A stretch of 64,000 nt of DNA from Roseomonas mucosa ATCC BAA-692 (GTDB lineage Bacteria > Pseudomonadota > Alphaproteobacteria > Acetobacterales > Acetobacteraceae), in NCBI RefSeq assembly GCF_000622225.1, contig NZ_JHWD01000009.1, positions 39,127 to 103,126 of the forward strand. Direction: 5' to 3'. Position numbers and translations under genes: made by a program. Positions 22,333-31,036 of this stretch are shown in pieces. Under the pieces are notes generated by a model, which was not told the DNA's origin, searched no databases, and saw nothing but the letters and a program-made list of their open reading frames with translations. The number at the start of each line of letters is the position of its first letter. Position 1 is the stretch's first letter.

Positions 22333-23373
22333 ATGAGCGAGACCGGGAAGGCGCCCCTGCCATCCGGTGCCCCCGTCATGCCGGGCGGCGCCGGGCTCTC
22401 GGCACGCCGGGCGCAGCTCTGGAGCGTGCTGCAGGCCATCGGCATGCTGCCGGTGCTGATCCTGCTCTGCATCCTGTTCCATGTGCTGAGCGAGGGGCGC
22501 TTCTTCAGCGTGCAGAACCTGTCGATCGTGGCGCAGCAGGCCTCGATCAACAGCGTGCTGGGCGCCGGCATGACCTTCGTGATCCTGACCGGGGGCATCG
22601 ACCTTTCGGTGGGCTCGGTGCTGGCGGCCTCGGCCATGTCGGCGCTGATCGTCTCGCTGCTGCCGGACCTGGGCTGGCTCGGCCTGCCCGCGGCGCTGCT
22701 CACCGGGCTCGGCTTCGGGCTGGTCAACGGCGCGCTGATCGCCTTCGGCAAGCTGCCGGCCTTCATCGTCACGCTGGGCTCGCTCACCGCGGTGCGGGGC
22801 CTGGCGCGGCTGATGGGCGGCGACACCACCATCTTCAACCCGGACCTGCCCTTCGCCTTCATCGGCGATGCCAGCATCCCCGTCGCCCCGGGCATCGGCA
22901 TCCCCGTGCTGGCGGTGATCGCCTTCGCGGTGATCGTCCTCTCCTGGTACGTGCTGCGCCGCACGGTGCTGGGCGTGCGGATCTATGCGGTGGGCGGCAA
23001 TGCCGCCGCGGCGCGGCTTTCCGGCATCAAGGTCTGGGCGGTGCTGCTCTTCGTCTATGCCGCTTCCGGCCTGCTTGCGGGCCTCGGCGGCGCCATGGCG
23101 GCGGCGCGGCTCTTTGCCGCCAACGGGCTGCAGCTCGGCCAGTCCTATGAGCTGGACGCCATCGCGGCGGTGATCCTGGGCGGCACCAGCTTCGTCGGCG
23201 GCATCGGCTCGATCTGGGGCACGCTGGTCGGCGCGCTGATCATCGCCGTGCTGACCAACGGGCTGATCCTCACCGGCGTCTCCGACATCTGGCAGTTCAT
23301 CATCAAGGGCCTGGTGATCATCGGCGCCGTGGCGCTGGACCGGTTCCGGCTGCAGGGCAGCGCGCGGACCTGA
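22333..23373 (+). CDS. Sugar ABC transporter permease (RbsC type)
   Basis: 346 residues from ATG 22333, with GGGAGGAAAC ahead. After a polar 30-residue tail, eight to ten hydrophobic segments follow. The family signature ILTGGIDLSVGSVLA is at about residues 85-100, and AVILGGTSFVGGIGSIWGTL in the C-terminal third contacts the ATPase. 32 bp separate it from the ATPase gene. It forms the membrane channel, presumably as a homodimer. Confidence 0.9.
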   Translation: MSETGKAPLPSGAPVMPGGAGLSARRAQLWSVLQAIGMLPVLILLCILFHVLSEGRFFSVQNLSIVAQQASINSVLGAGMTFVILTGGIDLSVGSVLAASAMSALIVSLLPDLGWLGLPAALLTGLGFGLVNGALIAFGKLPAFIVTLGSLTAVRGLARLMGGDTTIFNPDLPFAFIGDASIPVAPGIGIPVLAVIAFAVIVLSWYVLRRTVLGVRIYAVGGNAAAARLSGIKVWAVLLFVYAASGLLAGLGGAMAAARLFAANGLQLGQSYELDAIAAVILGGTSFVGGIGSIWGTLVGALIIAVLTNGLILTGVSDIWQFIIKGLVIIGAVALDRFRLQGSART

Positions 23374-23447
23374 CGGGATCGCGGCGGGGCCGCCGCCCGC
23401 CCCGCCGCCACGCGACAACAAGGGCTGAGAAGAAGGAGAACGCCAGA

Positions 23448-24371
23448 ATGCTGAAGACCATCCTGCTCGCCGGCGCGGCGGTGCTGCTTTCCACCGGGCT
23501 GGGCATGGCCAAGGAGGTGACGTCCATCGGCCTGAGTGTCGGCTCGCTGGGCAATCCCTATTTCGTGGCGGTGGGCAAGGGCGTTGCCGATGCCGCGCAT
23601 GCCATCGGTCCGAACGTGAAGGTGACGACCACCTCGGCCGATTACGACCTGAGCAAGCAGGCGAGCCAGATCGACAATTTCATCGCCTCCGGCACCGACC
23701 TGATCCTGGTGAACGCGGTGGACCCCAACGCGCTGCTGCCCGCCATCCGCCGCGCCAAGGCCGCCGGCATCACCGTCGTCGCGGTGGACGTGACCGCCGC
23801 AGGCGCGGACGCCACGGTGCAGACGGACAACGTCAAGGCGGGCGCGATCGCCTGCGACTACATGGTGGACAAGATCGGCGGCAAGGGGAACGTGATCATC
23901 CAGAACGGGCCGCAGGTCTCGGCGGTGACCGACCGGGTGAAGGGCTGCAAGGAGGTGCTGGCCAAGCATCCGGAGGTGAAGCTGCTGTCCTCCGACCAGG
24001 ATGCGAAGGGCTCCCGCGACGGCGGGCTGAACGTGATGCAGGCGCTGCTGACCCGCTTCAGCGATGTGCAGGGCGTCTTTGCCATCAACGACCCGCAGGC
24101 CATCGGCTCCGACCTCGCGGCACGGCAGCTCAACCGCACCGGCATCGTCATCACCTCGGTGGACGGCGCGCCGGACATCGTCGGCGCGCTGAAGGGCAAG
24201 ACCCAGATCCAGGCCTCGGCCAGCCAGGACCCCTATACCATGGGCAAGCTGGCGGTGGAGACGGGGCGGGACATCCTGGCCGGCAAGAAGCCGGAAAGCC
24301 CGATGATCCTGATGCAGCCCAAGCTCGTCACCCGCGACAATGTCGGCGAGTATCCGGGCTGGACGCGCTGA
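23448..24371 (+). CDS. Periplasmic sugar-binding protein (RbsB type)
   Basis: 307 residues with a Sec signal peptide (MLKTILLAGAAVLLSTGLGMA, cleavage near Ala21). Peripla_BP_4 fold: LSVGSLGNPYFVAVGKG at the start of the mature chain, IDNFIASGTDLILVNAVDP and GSRDGGLNVMQALL later. GAAGGAG precedes the ATG. It follows the permease by 74 bp and is closed by a strong terminator at 24453. The ligand is not predictable. Confidence 0.9.
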   Translation: MLKTILLAGAAVLLSTGLGMAKEVTSIGLSVGSLGNPYFVAVGKGVADAAHAIGPNVKVTTTSADYDLSKQASQIDNFIASGTDLILVNAVDPNALLPAIRRAKAAGITVVAVDVTAAGADATVQTDNVKAGAIACDYMVDKIGGKGNVIIQNGPQVSAVTDRVKGCKEVLAKHPEVKLLSSDQDAKGSRDGGLNVMQALLTRFSDVQGVFAINDPQAIGSDLAARQLNRTGIVITSVDGAPDIVGALKGKTQIQASASQDPYTMGKLAVETGRDILAGKKPESPMILMQPKLVTRDNVGEYPGWTR

Positions 24372-24452
24372 GGGTTCACGCCTTCCCCGTGCCGGGGATG
24401 CCCGGGATTTCCGGACCCGCTGCCCGCAGGCGGGTCCCGGTGATGTGAATTC

Positions 24453-24487
24453 GCCGGAGGGCCTGGCCCCTCCGGCCACGGCCTTTT
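24453..24487 (+). terminator. Rho-independent-type terminator after sugar-binding protein gene
   Basis: A perfect 9-bp stem, GCCGGAGGG-CCTGGC-CCCTCCGGC at 24453-24476, is followed after a short spacer by CCTTTT. It lies 80 bp after the stop at 24371. The T run is short and 8 bases away, so it is not a textbook terminator. Confidence 0.6.
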
Positions 24488-24852
24488 ACCATGCACGCCG
24501 TTTCCAGCTTTAGTGTTTTAGGATTTTACTCTTTTATCCGGCTTTGTGGCGAAAGGGTGAGGCCCAGGCTTCCGCCCCAAGGGCCGGTGATGCCGGATGG
24601 CGAGAGCCAATGCTACGGGCCATGCCGGGCGATGCTTGGTCAGGCGGAGATCACCCGGGACGCTCCGCCGGCGGCACTGCGGGTCGCGTGGCGTTGATTT
24701 TATTCCTATAGCCTGGGGTGGGTCCGGGAAGCAAGGGGTGTTTGGGGGCCGTGGTCGCCCCGTGCGGCGGGGCGCGCGTGGCCCGGGGGATGGCCACGGA
24801 GCGTGACGCCCGGACCCTTGCAGGCCCGTGCCGGTGCGTTCCGCCGTCCGGA
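24488..24852. other. Convergent intergenic gap with AT-rich patches
   Basis: 365 bp between the sugar operon terminator and the Rieske gene end. 24505-24545 is strikingly T-rich for this genome (GTGTTTTAGGATTTTACTC) and a second patch lies at 24695-24715 (TGATTTTATTCCTATAG). No protein-like frame, tRNA or repeat copy is visible. It could hold a small RNA or a degraded insertion; neither is supported. Confidence 0.4.
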
Positions 24853-25203
24853 TCAGAGCCCCGCCCCGGCCGGAACGATCACCGCGCCGTCGCGGATTCC
24901 CGCTGGCACGGCCTCCAGCGCGTCCCCGGCGCAGGGGCCGGAGACGCAGAAGCCGTCCTCGATCCGGAAGCGGGCGCCGTGCAGGGCGCAAACGACGTGC
25001 TCCCGCCGCCCGTCGAGGAAGCGGTCGGGCAGCACCTCCAGCGGCACGCCGAGATGCGGGCAGGAATTCAGGTAGACGAAGACCTGCCCGCCGCGCCGCA
25101 CCGCCACCAGGCCGATGAAGCCGCCGGGCGATGCCGGGAAGCCCCGCGCGCCGCCATCCGGGATGTCCTCCAGACGGCAGAGCAGGCGCTCGCCTTCCGC
25201 CAT
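24853..25203 (-). CDS. Rieske [2Fe-2S] domain protein
   Basis: 116 residues, a stand-alone Rieske ferredoxin. Cluster ligands are in CPHLG (about residues 48-50) and CALHGARF (about 72-75), giving the Cys-x-His and Cys-x2-His pairs. It has no membrane helix and resembles NirD/ferredoxin-type partners of oxygenases. It is the last gene of a three-gene unit with YciI and EVE proteins. The electron partner is not identified. Confidence 0.88.
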   Translation of the reverse strand: MAEGERLLCRLEDIPDGGARGFPASPGGFIGLVAVRRGGQVFVYLNSCPHLGVPLEVLPDRFLDGRREHVVCALHGARFRIEDGFCVSGPCAGDALEAVPAGIRDGAVIVPAGAGL

Positions 25204-25213
25204 GCCGCCCGCG

Positions 25214-25645
25214 TCACGCAGCGCGGCTGGCTTCGTCCTTCCAGCCCGCCATGTCGCAGAGGATGGCCCAGTGCTCCGCGCCCACCGGCATGACCGAGAG
25301 GCGCGACTGCCGCACCAGCGCCAGCCCGGCCAGGCGCGGATCGGCCTTGATCCCGGCCAGGGTGACCTTGCGCGGCACCGGGCCCAGCGCCTTCACGTCC
25401 ACGCAGACCCAGCGGCCCGTGGCGTCGGTCGGGTCCGGGTAGGCGGTTCGCACCACCTCGACCACGCCGACGATCTCCTTGCCGATGTTGGAATGGTAGA
25501 AGAAGGCCTGGTCGCCCAGCGCCATCTCCCGCAGGTTGCGCGCCGCCGTGGCGTTGCGCACCCCCGTCCAGGGCTCCACCCCGTTCGCGACCTGCTGGTC
25601 CCAGGAGAAGGCGTCGGGCTCGCTCTTGACCAGCCAGTGCCGCAT
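25214..25645 (-). CDS. EVE-domain protein
   Basis: 143 residues from ATG 25645. The whole protein is one EVE (PUA-like) domain: HWLVKSEPDAFSWD at the start, WTGVRNATAARNLREM and FFYHSNIGKEIVGVVEV in the middle. EVE domains are related to YTH readers and are thought to bind modified nucleic acid bases. The start lies 1 bp after the YciI stop, and the Rieske gene follows 10 bp later, so the three are co-transcribed. Confidence 0.9.
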   Translation of the reverse strand: MRHWLVKSEPDAFSWDQQVANGVEPWTGVRNATAARNLREMALGDQAFFYHSNIGKEIVGVVEVVRTAYPDPTDATGRWVCVDVKALGPVPRKVTLAGIKADPRLAGLALVRQSRLSVMPVGAEHWAILCDMAGWKDEASRAA

Positions 25646-25646
25646 C

Positions 25647-25940
25647 TCAGCCGACCTTCGCGCCGTCCTTGAAGACGAGGCGGAAGGGCTCGACCGTGGT
25701 GGAGGCGAAGACCTCGGCGAAGGCATAGGGGTCGGCGGCGGCGAAGGCCTCGGCGGCCGCCCGGTCGGGCATCTCCACCACCAGCAGGCTGCCCCTGGGC
25801 TTGCCATCGCCATCCAGCAGCGGCCCGACCAGGACGAGGTCCTTCTGGTGGCTTTCCAGCCAGTTCAGATGGGCCGGGCGCGTCGCCGCGCGCTTGTCGA
25901 GCGCATCGGGCTTGTCCTCGCAACGAATGGCAAACAGCAT
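25647..25940 (-). CDS. YciI family protein
   Basis: 97 residues, a single YciI (dimeric alpha-beta barrel) domain: MLFAIRCEDKPDALDKRAATRP, then HLNWLESHQ, with the family His, and GPLLDGDGKPRGSLLVVEM. Activity is unknown for most members. First gene of the YciI-EVE-Rieske operon; divergent from ccmC with 91 bp between. Confidence 0.87.
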   Translation of the reverse strand: MLFAIRCEDKPDALDKRAATRPAHLNWLESHQKDLVLVGPLLDGDGKPRGSLLVVEMPDRAAAEAFAAADPYAFAEVFASTTVEPFRLVFKDGAKVG

Positions 25941-26031
25941 GGCGGAGTCCCCGTTCAGCTTTTCGAGCGCGCACTCAAGCCCGGATCAACGGGCGCTTCA
26001 ATCCATCGGCCCGAGGGCGTAGAGAGGCGGG

Positions 26032-26850
26032 GTGAGCGCCTCTTCCGCCCCCACCCCAGCCCCTGCCCAGGCGCCGGCCCCGGCTCCGCTTCCCGCGCGA
26101 CGGGCCGCCGGCTGGCACCGTTTCGCCCAGCCGGGCCGCTTCCTGCGCCTGACCGAGCGCGCGACGCCCGTCCTCTGGGCGCTGGCCGCGCTCGTGCTCG
26201 CCATCGGCGTGCCCTGGGCGCTGGTCTTCTCCCCGCCGGACTGGCAGCAGGGGGAGACGGTGCGGATCATGTACGTCCATGTGCCGATGGCCTGGCTGGC
26301 GATGAGCGGCTATGCCACGCTGGCCCTGGCCTCGCTTTCCGGGCTGGTCTGGCGGCATCCGCTCGCCGATATCGTGGCGCGGGAGATCTCGCCGGTCGGC
26401 GCCGCCGTCACCGGCCTCTGCCTCCTGACCGGCAGCCTCTGGGGCAAGCCGATGTGGGGCACCTGGTGGGTCTGGGATGCGCGGCTGACCTCCGTTCTGG
26501 TGCTGTTCTTCTTCTGGGTCGGCCATGCCGCGCTGGTGCGCGCCTTCGAGGAGGAGGAGCGCGGGGCGCGGATGGGCGCCATCCTGGCCCTGGTCGGGGC
26601 GGTGAACCTGCCGATCGTGAAATTCTCGGTGGACTGGTGGAACACGCTGCACCAGCCCGCCTCGGTGGCCCGGCTCGGCGCCCCCGGCCTGCATGTGGAC
26701 CTGCTCTATCCGCTGCTGGCCAATGCGCTGGGCTTCACCCTGCTCTTCGCCGCGATCGTGCTGACGCGCAGCCGCGCGGCGATCCTGGAACGGCGGGTGC
26801 GGGCCCTGTCCCTGGCGCAGGCGCGGCGCCTCGATGGAGAGATGGTGTGA
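26032..26850 (+). CDS. ccmC: Heme exporter / heme-handling protein CcmC
   Basis: 272 residues from GTG 26032, with GAGAGGCGG ahead. The first 40 residues are Ala/Pro-rich and longer than usual; six helices follow. The WWD-like heme motif WGTWWVWDARLTSVL is at about residues 143-157, and His residues at HVPMAW and HQPASV are the usual axial ligands. CcmC delivers heme to CcmE in System I cytochrome c maturation. It is the first visible gene of the cluster; ccmA and ccmB are not upstream. Confidence 0.93.
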   Translation: MSASSAPTPAPAQAPAPAPLPARRAAGWHRFAQPGRFLRLTERATPVLWALAALVLAIGVPWALVFSPPDWQQGETVRIMYVHVPMAWLAMSGYATLALASLSGLVWRHPLADIVAREISPVGAAVTGLCLLTGSLWGKPMWGTWWVWDARLTSVLVLFFFWVGHAALVRAFEEEERGARMGAILALVGAVNLPIVKFSVDWWNTLHQPASVARLGAPGLHVDLLYPLLANALGFTLLFAAIVLTRSRAAILERRVRALSLAQARRLDGEMV

Positions 26851-26993
26851 GCCTTCACTGGTGGCATGTGACGCTGGCCTGGCTGGCGGCCGCGCTCCTG
26901 CTGGGCGGGCTGTCCCTCGGCGCGCTGTGGCGGCAGGGGCAGGCACGGCGACGGCTGGCGGCGCTGGAAGGGGCAAGGGGAGCCAAGTCTTGA
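26847..26993 (+). CDS. ccmD: Heme exporter protein CcmD (small)
   Basis: 48 residues, starting at GTG 26847 inside the ccmC stop. One membrane helix (WHVTLAWLAAALLLGGLSLGAL) and a basic tail RRRLAALEG are typical of CcmD, which helps release holo-CcmE from CcmC. Its stop overlaps the TTG start of ccmE. Identified by size, topology and position. Confidence 0.82.
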   Translation: MSLHWWHVTLAWLAAALLLGGLSLGALWRQGQARRRLAALEGARGAKS

Positions 26994-27508
26994 GCCTGTC
27001 CCGCAAGTCGCGCCGCCTCTGGATCCTGGCCCTCTGCGCGCTGGGCATCGGCACCGCCTCGGCCCTGGCCCTTTCGGCCTTCCAGGACAACATCGTCTTC
27101 TTCCGCTCGCCCAGCGACGTGGCGGCGACGCATCCCGAGCCCGGCCGCGCCTTCCGCCTGGGCGGGCTGGTCGAGGCCGGCAGCCTCCATCGCGACACCA
27201 GCGCGGACAACGTCCCGCATGTCAGCTTCCGCGTGACCGACGGGCAGCATACGGTGGCCGTCCGCTATGCCGGGGTGCTGCCGGACCTGTTCCGCGAAGG
27301 GCAGGGGGTGGTCACGCTCGGCAGGCTTCAGGCCGATGGCAGCTTCCTGGCCAGCGAGGTCCTGGCCAAGCATGACGAGAGCTACATGCCGCCCGAGGTG
27401 GCGGATGCGCTGAAACGCTCCGGCCACTGGGACCCGAAGAAGGGCGACCCGCCCCCGGCGGCCTCCTGGAACACGCTTTCCGCCAGCCCCGTGAAGAGTG
27501 GCGGATAG
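26990..27508 (+). CDS. ccmE: Heme chaperone CcmE
   Basis: 172 residues from TTG 26990, which overlaps the ccmD stop and has AAGGGGAGCC ahead. One N-terminal membrane anchor is followed by the OB-fold. The heme-attachment His is in LAKHDESYMPPEV. The C-terminal tail is Pro/Ser-rich. CcmE carries heme covalently to CcmF. Unusually, a 380-bp repeat-filled gap follows before ccmF. Confidence 0.92.
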   Translation: MSLSRKSRRLWILALCALGIGTASALALSAFQDNIVFFRSPSDVAATHPEPGRAFRLGGLVEAGSLHRDTSADNVPHVSFRVTDGQHTVAVRYAGVLPDLFREGQGVVTLGRLQADGSFLASEVLAKHDESYMPPEVADALKRSGHWDPKKGDPPPAASWNTLSASPVKSGG

Positions 27509-27529
27509 GGAATGATGGTCGGACGGCCG

Positions 27530-27880
27530 CTGTCCCGGAGGGAAGGCGCTGCCTTCCCCCCGGCCCCCCCATCCGCCAGGACCCTGCGGGCCCTGGACCC
27601 GGTTCGTGGGCGCTGCCTGATGCCGGATCGCGCCGGAGCGCCATGCGCTCCGGCGGACTGCCGGTGCCACGAGCGCGGGGAGGGTGTTTCCTTTCTTTCG
27701 GGAGCTCCGCTTCTCCACCTGCTCCCGAGGATCGGGCGCCGGGCTGACGGCCACCACCGGCGCCAGCTCAGGCCCGGGGTCCGGGGACCGGCTCCGGTCC
27801 CCGGCGGAGAGGGGGTCCGGCGGGAGAGGCAGGGCCTCTCCCCCGGGGGCAGCCACGAAGCGCAACGCCAGAGCCCCGGC
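27530..27880 (+). repeat. Type A palindromic intergenic repeat, copy 4 (inside ccm cluster)
   Basis: Lies between ccmE (ends 27508) and ccmF (starts 27892), genes that read the same way and act together. Hairpins: 27576-27596 (inner pairs CCC/GGG), 27632-27654 (GCCGGAGCGC stem, 10 bp perfect, loop CAT) and 27781-27804 (CCGGGGACCG stem, loop GCTC). If these hairpins terminate or process RNA, ccmFGHI must be expressed apart from ccmCDE or at a different level. Confidence 0.82.
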
Positions 27881-27891
27881 CAGGGAGAGCC

Positions 27892-29862
27892 ATGACCGCC
27901 GAACTCGGACACTTCGCCCTGGCGCTGGCCTGCGCCATCGCGCTGGCGCAGTCGGTGCTGCCGCTCTGGGGCGCGCAGCGGGGGGAGGCGCGGCTGATCG
28001 CCGCCGCGCCGGGCCTGGCGCTGTCGGGGCTGCTGGCGGTGGCCGCCGCCTTTGGCGCACTGCTCTGGTGCTTCGCCAGCAACGACACCTCGGTGCTGGC
28101 GGTGGTGCAGAACAGCCATTCGGCCAAGCCGATGCTCTACAAGCTCTCCGGCGCCTGGGGGAACCACGAGGGTTCCATGGTGCTCTGGGTGCTGATCCTG
28201 GGCCTCTGCTCCGGCGCCGTGGCGCTGTTCGGCGGCAGCCTGCCGGGGGCGCTGCGGGCCAGGGTGCTGGCGGTGCTGGGCATGGTCAGCGCCGGCTTCC
28301 TGCTGTTCATCCTGGCCACCTCCAACCCCTTCACCCGGGTCTGGCCGGCGCCGATGGACGGGCAGGGGCTGAACCCGGTGCTGCAGGACCCCGGCCTCGC
28401 CTTCCATCCGCCGATCCTCTACGCGGGCTATGTCGGCTTCGCCGTCACCTTCGCCTTCGCCGTGGCGGCGCTGATCGAGGGGCGGGTGGATGCCGCCTGG
28501 GGGCGCTGGGTGCGTCCCTGGGCGCTGGCGGCCTGGAGCTTCCTGACGCTCGGCATCGCGCTGGGCTCCTGGTGGGCCTACTACACGCTGGGCTGGGGCG
28601 GGTTCTGGTTCTGGGACCCGGTGGAGAACGCCTCGCTGCTGCCCTGGCTGGCCGGAACCGCCCTGCTGCACACCGCCGTGGTGGTGGAGAAGCGCGAGGC
28701 GCTGAAGATCTGGGCCGTGCTGCTGGCGATCCTGGGCTTCGGCATGTCGCTGCTGGGCACCTTCCTGGTGCGCTCGGGCGTGCTGAACAGCGTGCATGCC
28801 TTCGCCAGCGACCCGCAGCGCGGCATCTTCATCCTGGTGCTGCTGGCGCTCTATCTCGGCGGGGCGCTGGCGCTCTTCGCCTTCCGCGCCCCGGCCATGG
28901 CGCCCGCCGGGCGCTTCGCGCCGTTGTCGCGGGAGGGGGCGCTGGTGCTGAACAACCTGCTGCTCTGCTCGATCACCGCGGTGGTGCTGGTCGGCACGCT
29001 CTATCCGATGTTCGCCGACCTCGTGCTGCACGCGAAGATCTCGGTCGGCCCGCCCTTCTTCAACACCGCCCTGCTGCCGCTGGTGGTGCCGCTGGTGGCG
29101 GCCACTGCCGCCGGACCGGTGCTGGCCTGGAAGCGGGCGCGGCTCTGGCCGGTGGTGGAGCGCCTCTGGTGGGCGGCGCTCTGTGCCCTGGGGGCCTTCC
29201 TGGTGACGCTCTGGATCGCGGGGGAGCGGATCGGCCCGGCGATCGGCTTCGCCGGTGCCGCCTGGCTGGTGCTGGGCGCCTGTGCCGACCTCGCCGGGCG
29301 CGTCGGGCTTTTCTCCCGCCCCGGCGGAGCGCTGGCCCGGGCCGCGCGCCTGCCGCGCGCCGCCTGGGGCGCCGCGCTGGCCCATGCCGGGCTGGGCGTG
29401 ACGCTGGCCGGGCTGGCGGGGATGGGGCTGGCCACCGACAAGCTGGTGGCGCTGAAGCCCGGCGGCTCCACGGATTTCGCCGGCTATGAATGGAGGCTCG
29501 ACGCGCTGCGCGACGTGACCGGCCCGAACTGGACGGCGCGGGAGGCACGGCTGGAGGTGCTGCGCGACGGCAAGGCGGTCACCGTCCTGACGCCGCAGCG
29601 CCGCTTCTTTCCGCTGGCCCAGACCACAACCGGGGAGGCCGCGATCCGCACCAATGCGGTGACCGACCTTTATGCCGTGATGGGGGAGGAGGGCATGGGC
29701 CGGGTGGTGCTGCGCCTGCACCACAACACGCTGGCGCCCTGGATCTGGTTCGGGGCGGTGGTGATGGCGCTGGGCGGCGGGCTGTCGCTTTCCGATCGGC
29801 GCGCCCGCGTCGCCGCGCCTGCCCGGAAGCCTGTCGCGGCGGAGAAGGAGGCCATCGCATGA
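27892..29862 (+). CDS. ccmF: Heme lyase subunit CcmF
   Basis: 656 residues, normal for CcmF, with about 15 helices. The WWD heme-binding motif GSWWAYYTLGWGGFWFWD lies near residue 230, followed by PVENASLLPWL. CcmF, with CcmH and CcmI, attaches heme to apocytochrome c in the periplasm. ATG 27892 has GGGAGAG upstream. Its stop overlaps the ccmG start. Confidence 0.95.
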   Translation: MTAELGHFALALACAIALAQSVLPLWGAQRGEARLIAAAPGLALSGLLAVAAAFGALLWCFASNDTSVLAVVQNSHSAKPMLYKLSGAWGNHEGSMVLWVLILGLCSGAVALFGGSLPGALRARVLAVLGMVSAGFLLFILATSNPFTRVWPAPMDGQGLNPVLQDPGLAFHPPILYAGYVGFAVTFAFAVAALIEGRVDAAWGRWVRPWALAAWSFLTLGIALGSWWAYYTLGWGGFWFWDPVENASLLPWLAGTALLHTAVVVEKREALKIWAVLLAILGFGMSLLGTFLVRSGVLNSVHAFASDPQRGIFILVLLALYLGGALALFAFRAPAMAPAGRFAPLSREGALVLNNLLLCSITAVVLVGTLYPMFADLVLHAKISVGPPFFNTALLPLVVPLVAATAAGPVLAWKRARLWPVVERLWWAALCALGAFLVTLWIAGERIGPAIGFAGAAWLVLGACADLAGRVGLFSRPGGALARAARLPRAAWGAALAHAGLGVTLAGLAGMGLATDKLVALKPGGSTDFAGYEWRLDALRDVTGPNWTAREARLEVLRDGKAVTVLTPQRRFFPLAQTTTGEAAIRTNAVTDLYAVMGEEGMGRVVLRLHHNTLAPWIWFGAVVMALGGGLSLSDRRARVAAPARKPVAAEKEAIA

Positions 29863-30527
29863 GCGGGCAGGCGGGTGGACCCGATGCGGGCGGGGCATGT
29901 TTCACGGGAAGCACGCCTGCCGGGGCCGCGCGGCAGGCCGGCACGCCTCCAGCCGGGAAGCGCCCGAACTGGGGTCGCCGTGCCCTGCTGGCCGTGCCGC
30001 TCGGCGTCACGGCGGCGGCGGGGCTGGGCTTCTGGGGGATGCTGCGGGGGCTGCGGGACGGCTCCTATGACCCGACCGGCGTGCCCTCCGCCCTGATCGG
30101 CAGGCCGGTGCCCGCCATGCCGCTCGGGACGGTGGAGGGGCTGGGCGACATCCCGCCGCTGGACGTGGCCAGCCTGCGCGGCATGGAGCGGCCGGTGCTG
30201 GTGAATTTCTGGGCCTCCTGGTGCGTGCCCTGCACCATCGAGCATCCGCAGCTCATGCAGCTCGCCCGCGACGGGGTGCCCGTCTATGGCGTCAGCTACA
30301 AGGACAAGGCGCCGGAGGCCCGCGCCTTCCTGGAGCGGCGCGGCAACCCCTTTGCCCGGCTCGGCGCCGATGCCACGGGGCGGGTGGGGATCGAATGGGG
30401 CGTCTATGGCGTGCCCGAGACCTATTTCGTGGACCGGCAGGGCATCATCCGCTGGCGCTGGGCCGGGCCGGTGACGCCGGAGGTGGTGGAGCAGGACCTC
30501 CGGCCGCTGCTGCGGCGCTACGCATGA
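29859..30527 (+). CDS. ccmG: Thiol:disulfide interchange protein CcmG/DsbE
   Basis: 222 residues. A polar N-terminal tail of about 40 residues, longer than usual, precedes one anchor helix and the thioredoxin domain. Active site is WASWCVPC (residues about 126-129 for the Cys pair), and the cis-Pro loop is YGVPETYF. It reduces apocytochrome c or CcmH cysteines. Overlaps both neighbours by 4 bp. Confidence 0.93.
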   Translation: MSGQAGGPDAGGACFTGSTPAGAARQAGTPPAGKRPNWGRRALLAVPLGVTAAAGLGFWGMLRGLRDGSYDPTGVPSALIGRPVPAMPLGTVEGLGDIPPLDVASLRGMERPVLVNFWASWCVPCTIEHPQLMQLARDGVPVYGVSYKDKAPEARAFLERRGNPFARLGADATGRVGIEWGVYGVPETYFVDRQGIIRWRWAGPVTPEVVEQDLRPLLRRYA

Positions 30528-31036
30528 TCCGGCGGCTTCTTCCCGCCCTGCCGCTGCTGGCGCTGCTGCTGTTCCCCGCCGCTTTGTCACCCGCCTGGGC
30601 CATCGACCGGCCGGAGGACCTGCTGCCCGACCCGGCGCAGGAGGAACGCGCGCGCGAGATCGGGCGCGAGCTGCGCTGCATGGTCTGCCAGAACCAGTCC
30701 ATCGAGGACAGCGACGCCGACCTCGCCCACCAGCTCCGCCACATCGTGCGGGAGCAGGTCGCGGCGGGGCGCAGCGACGAGGATATCGTGCGCTTCCTGC
30801 ACGACCGGTATGGCGATTTCGTGCTGCTCCGCCCGCCTGTGAACGGCGCCACCCTCCTGCTCTGGGCCACGCCCGCCCTGGCGCTGATGCTGGGGGTGGG
30901 CACGGTGCTGCTGCTGCGCCGCCGCCGGCCCGCGACCCTGCCGCAACTGAGCGAGGCGGAACGGCGGCGCCTCGCCGAGATCGAGGGCGAGGCGCAGGCC
31001 GGCAGGCCGGCCCCCCGCGAAGGAGGCGCCGCATGA
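30524..31036 (+). CDS. ccmH: Cytochrome c maturation protein CcmH
   Basis: 170 residues. Signal peptide ends LSPAWA; the thiol motif is RCMVCQNQSIEDSDA (LRCxxCQ type) near residue 52. A membrane helix at about 105-125 (LLLWATPALALMLGVGTVLLL) anchors it. This is the short form (CycL type), and the TPR part is the separate ccmI gene, as in most alphaproteobacteria. Confidence 0.93.
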   Translation: MIRRLLPALPLLALLLFPAALSPAWAIDRPEDLLPDPAQEERAREIGRELRCMVCQNQSIEDSDADLAHQLRHIVREQVAAGRSDEDIVRFLHDRYGDFVLLRPPVNGATLLLWATPALALMLGVGTVLLLRRRRPATLPQLSEAERRRLAEIEGEAQAGRPAPREGGAA

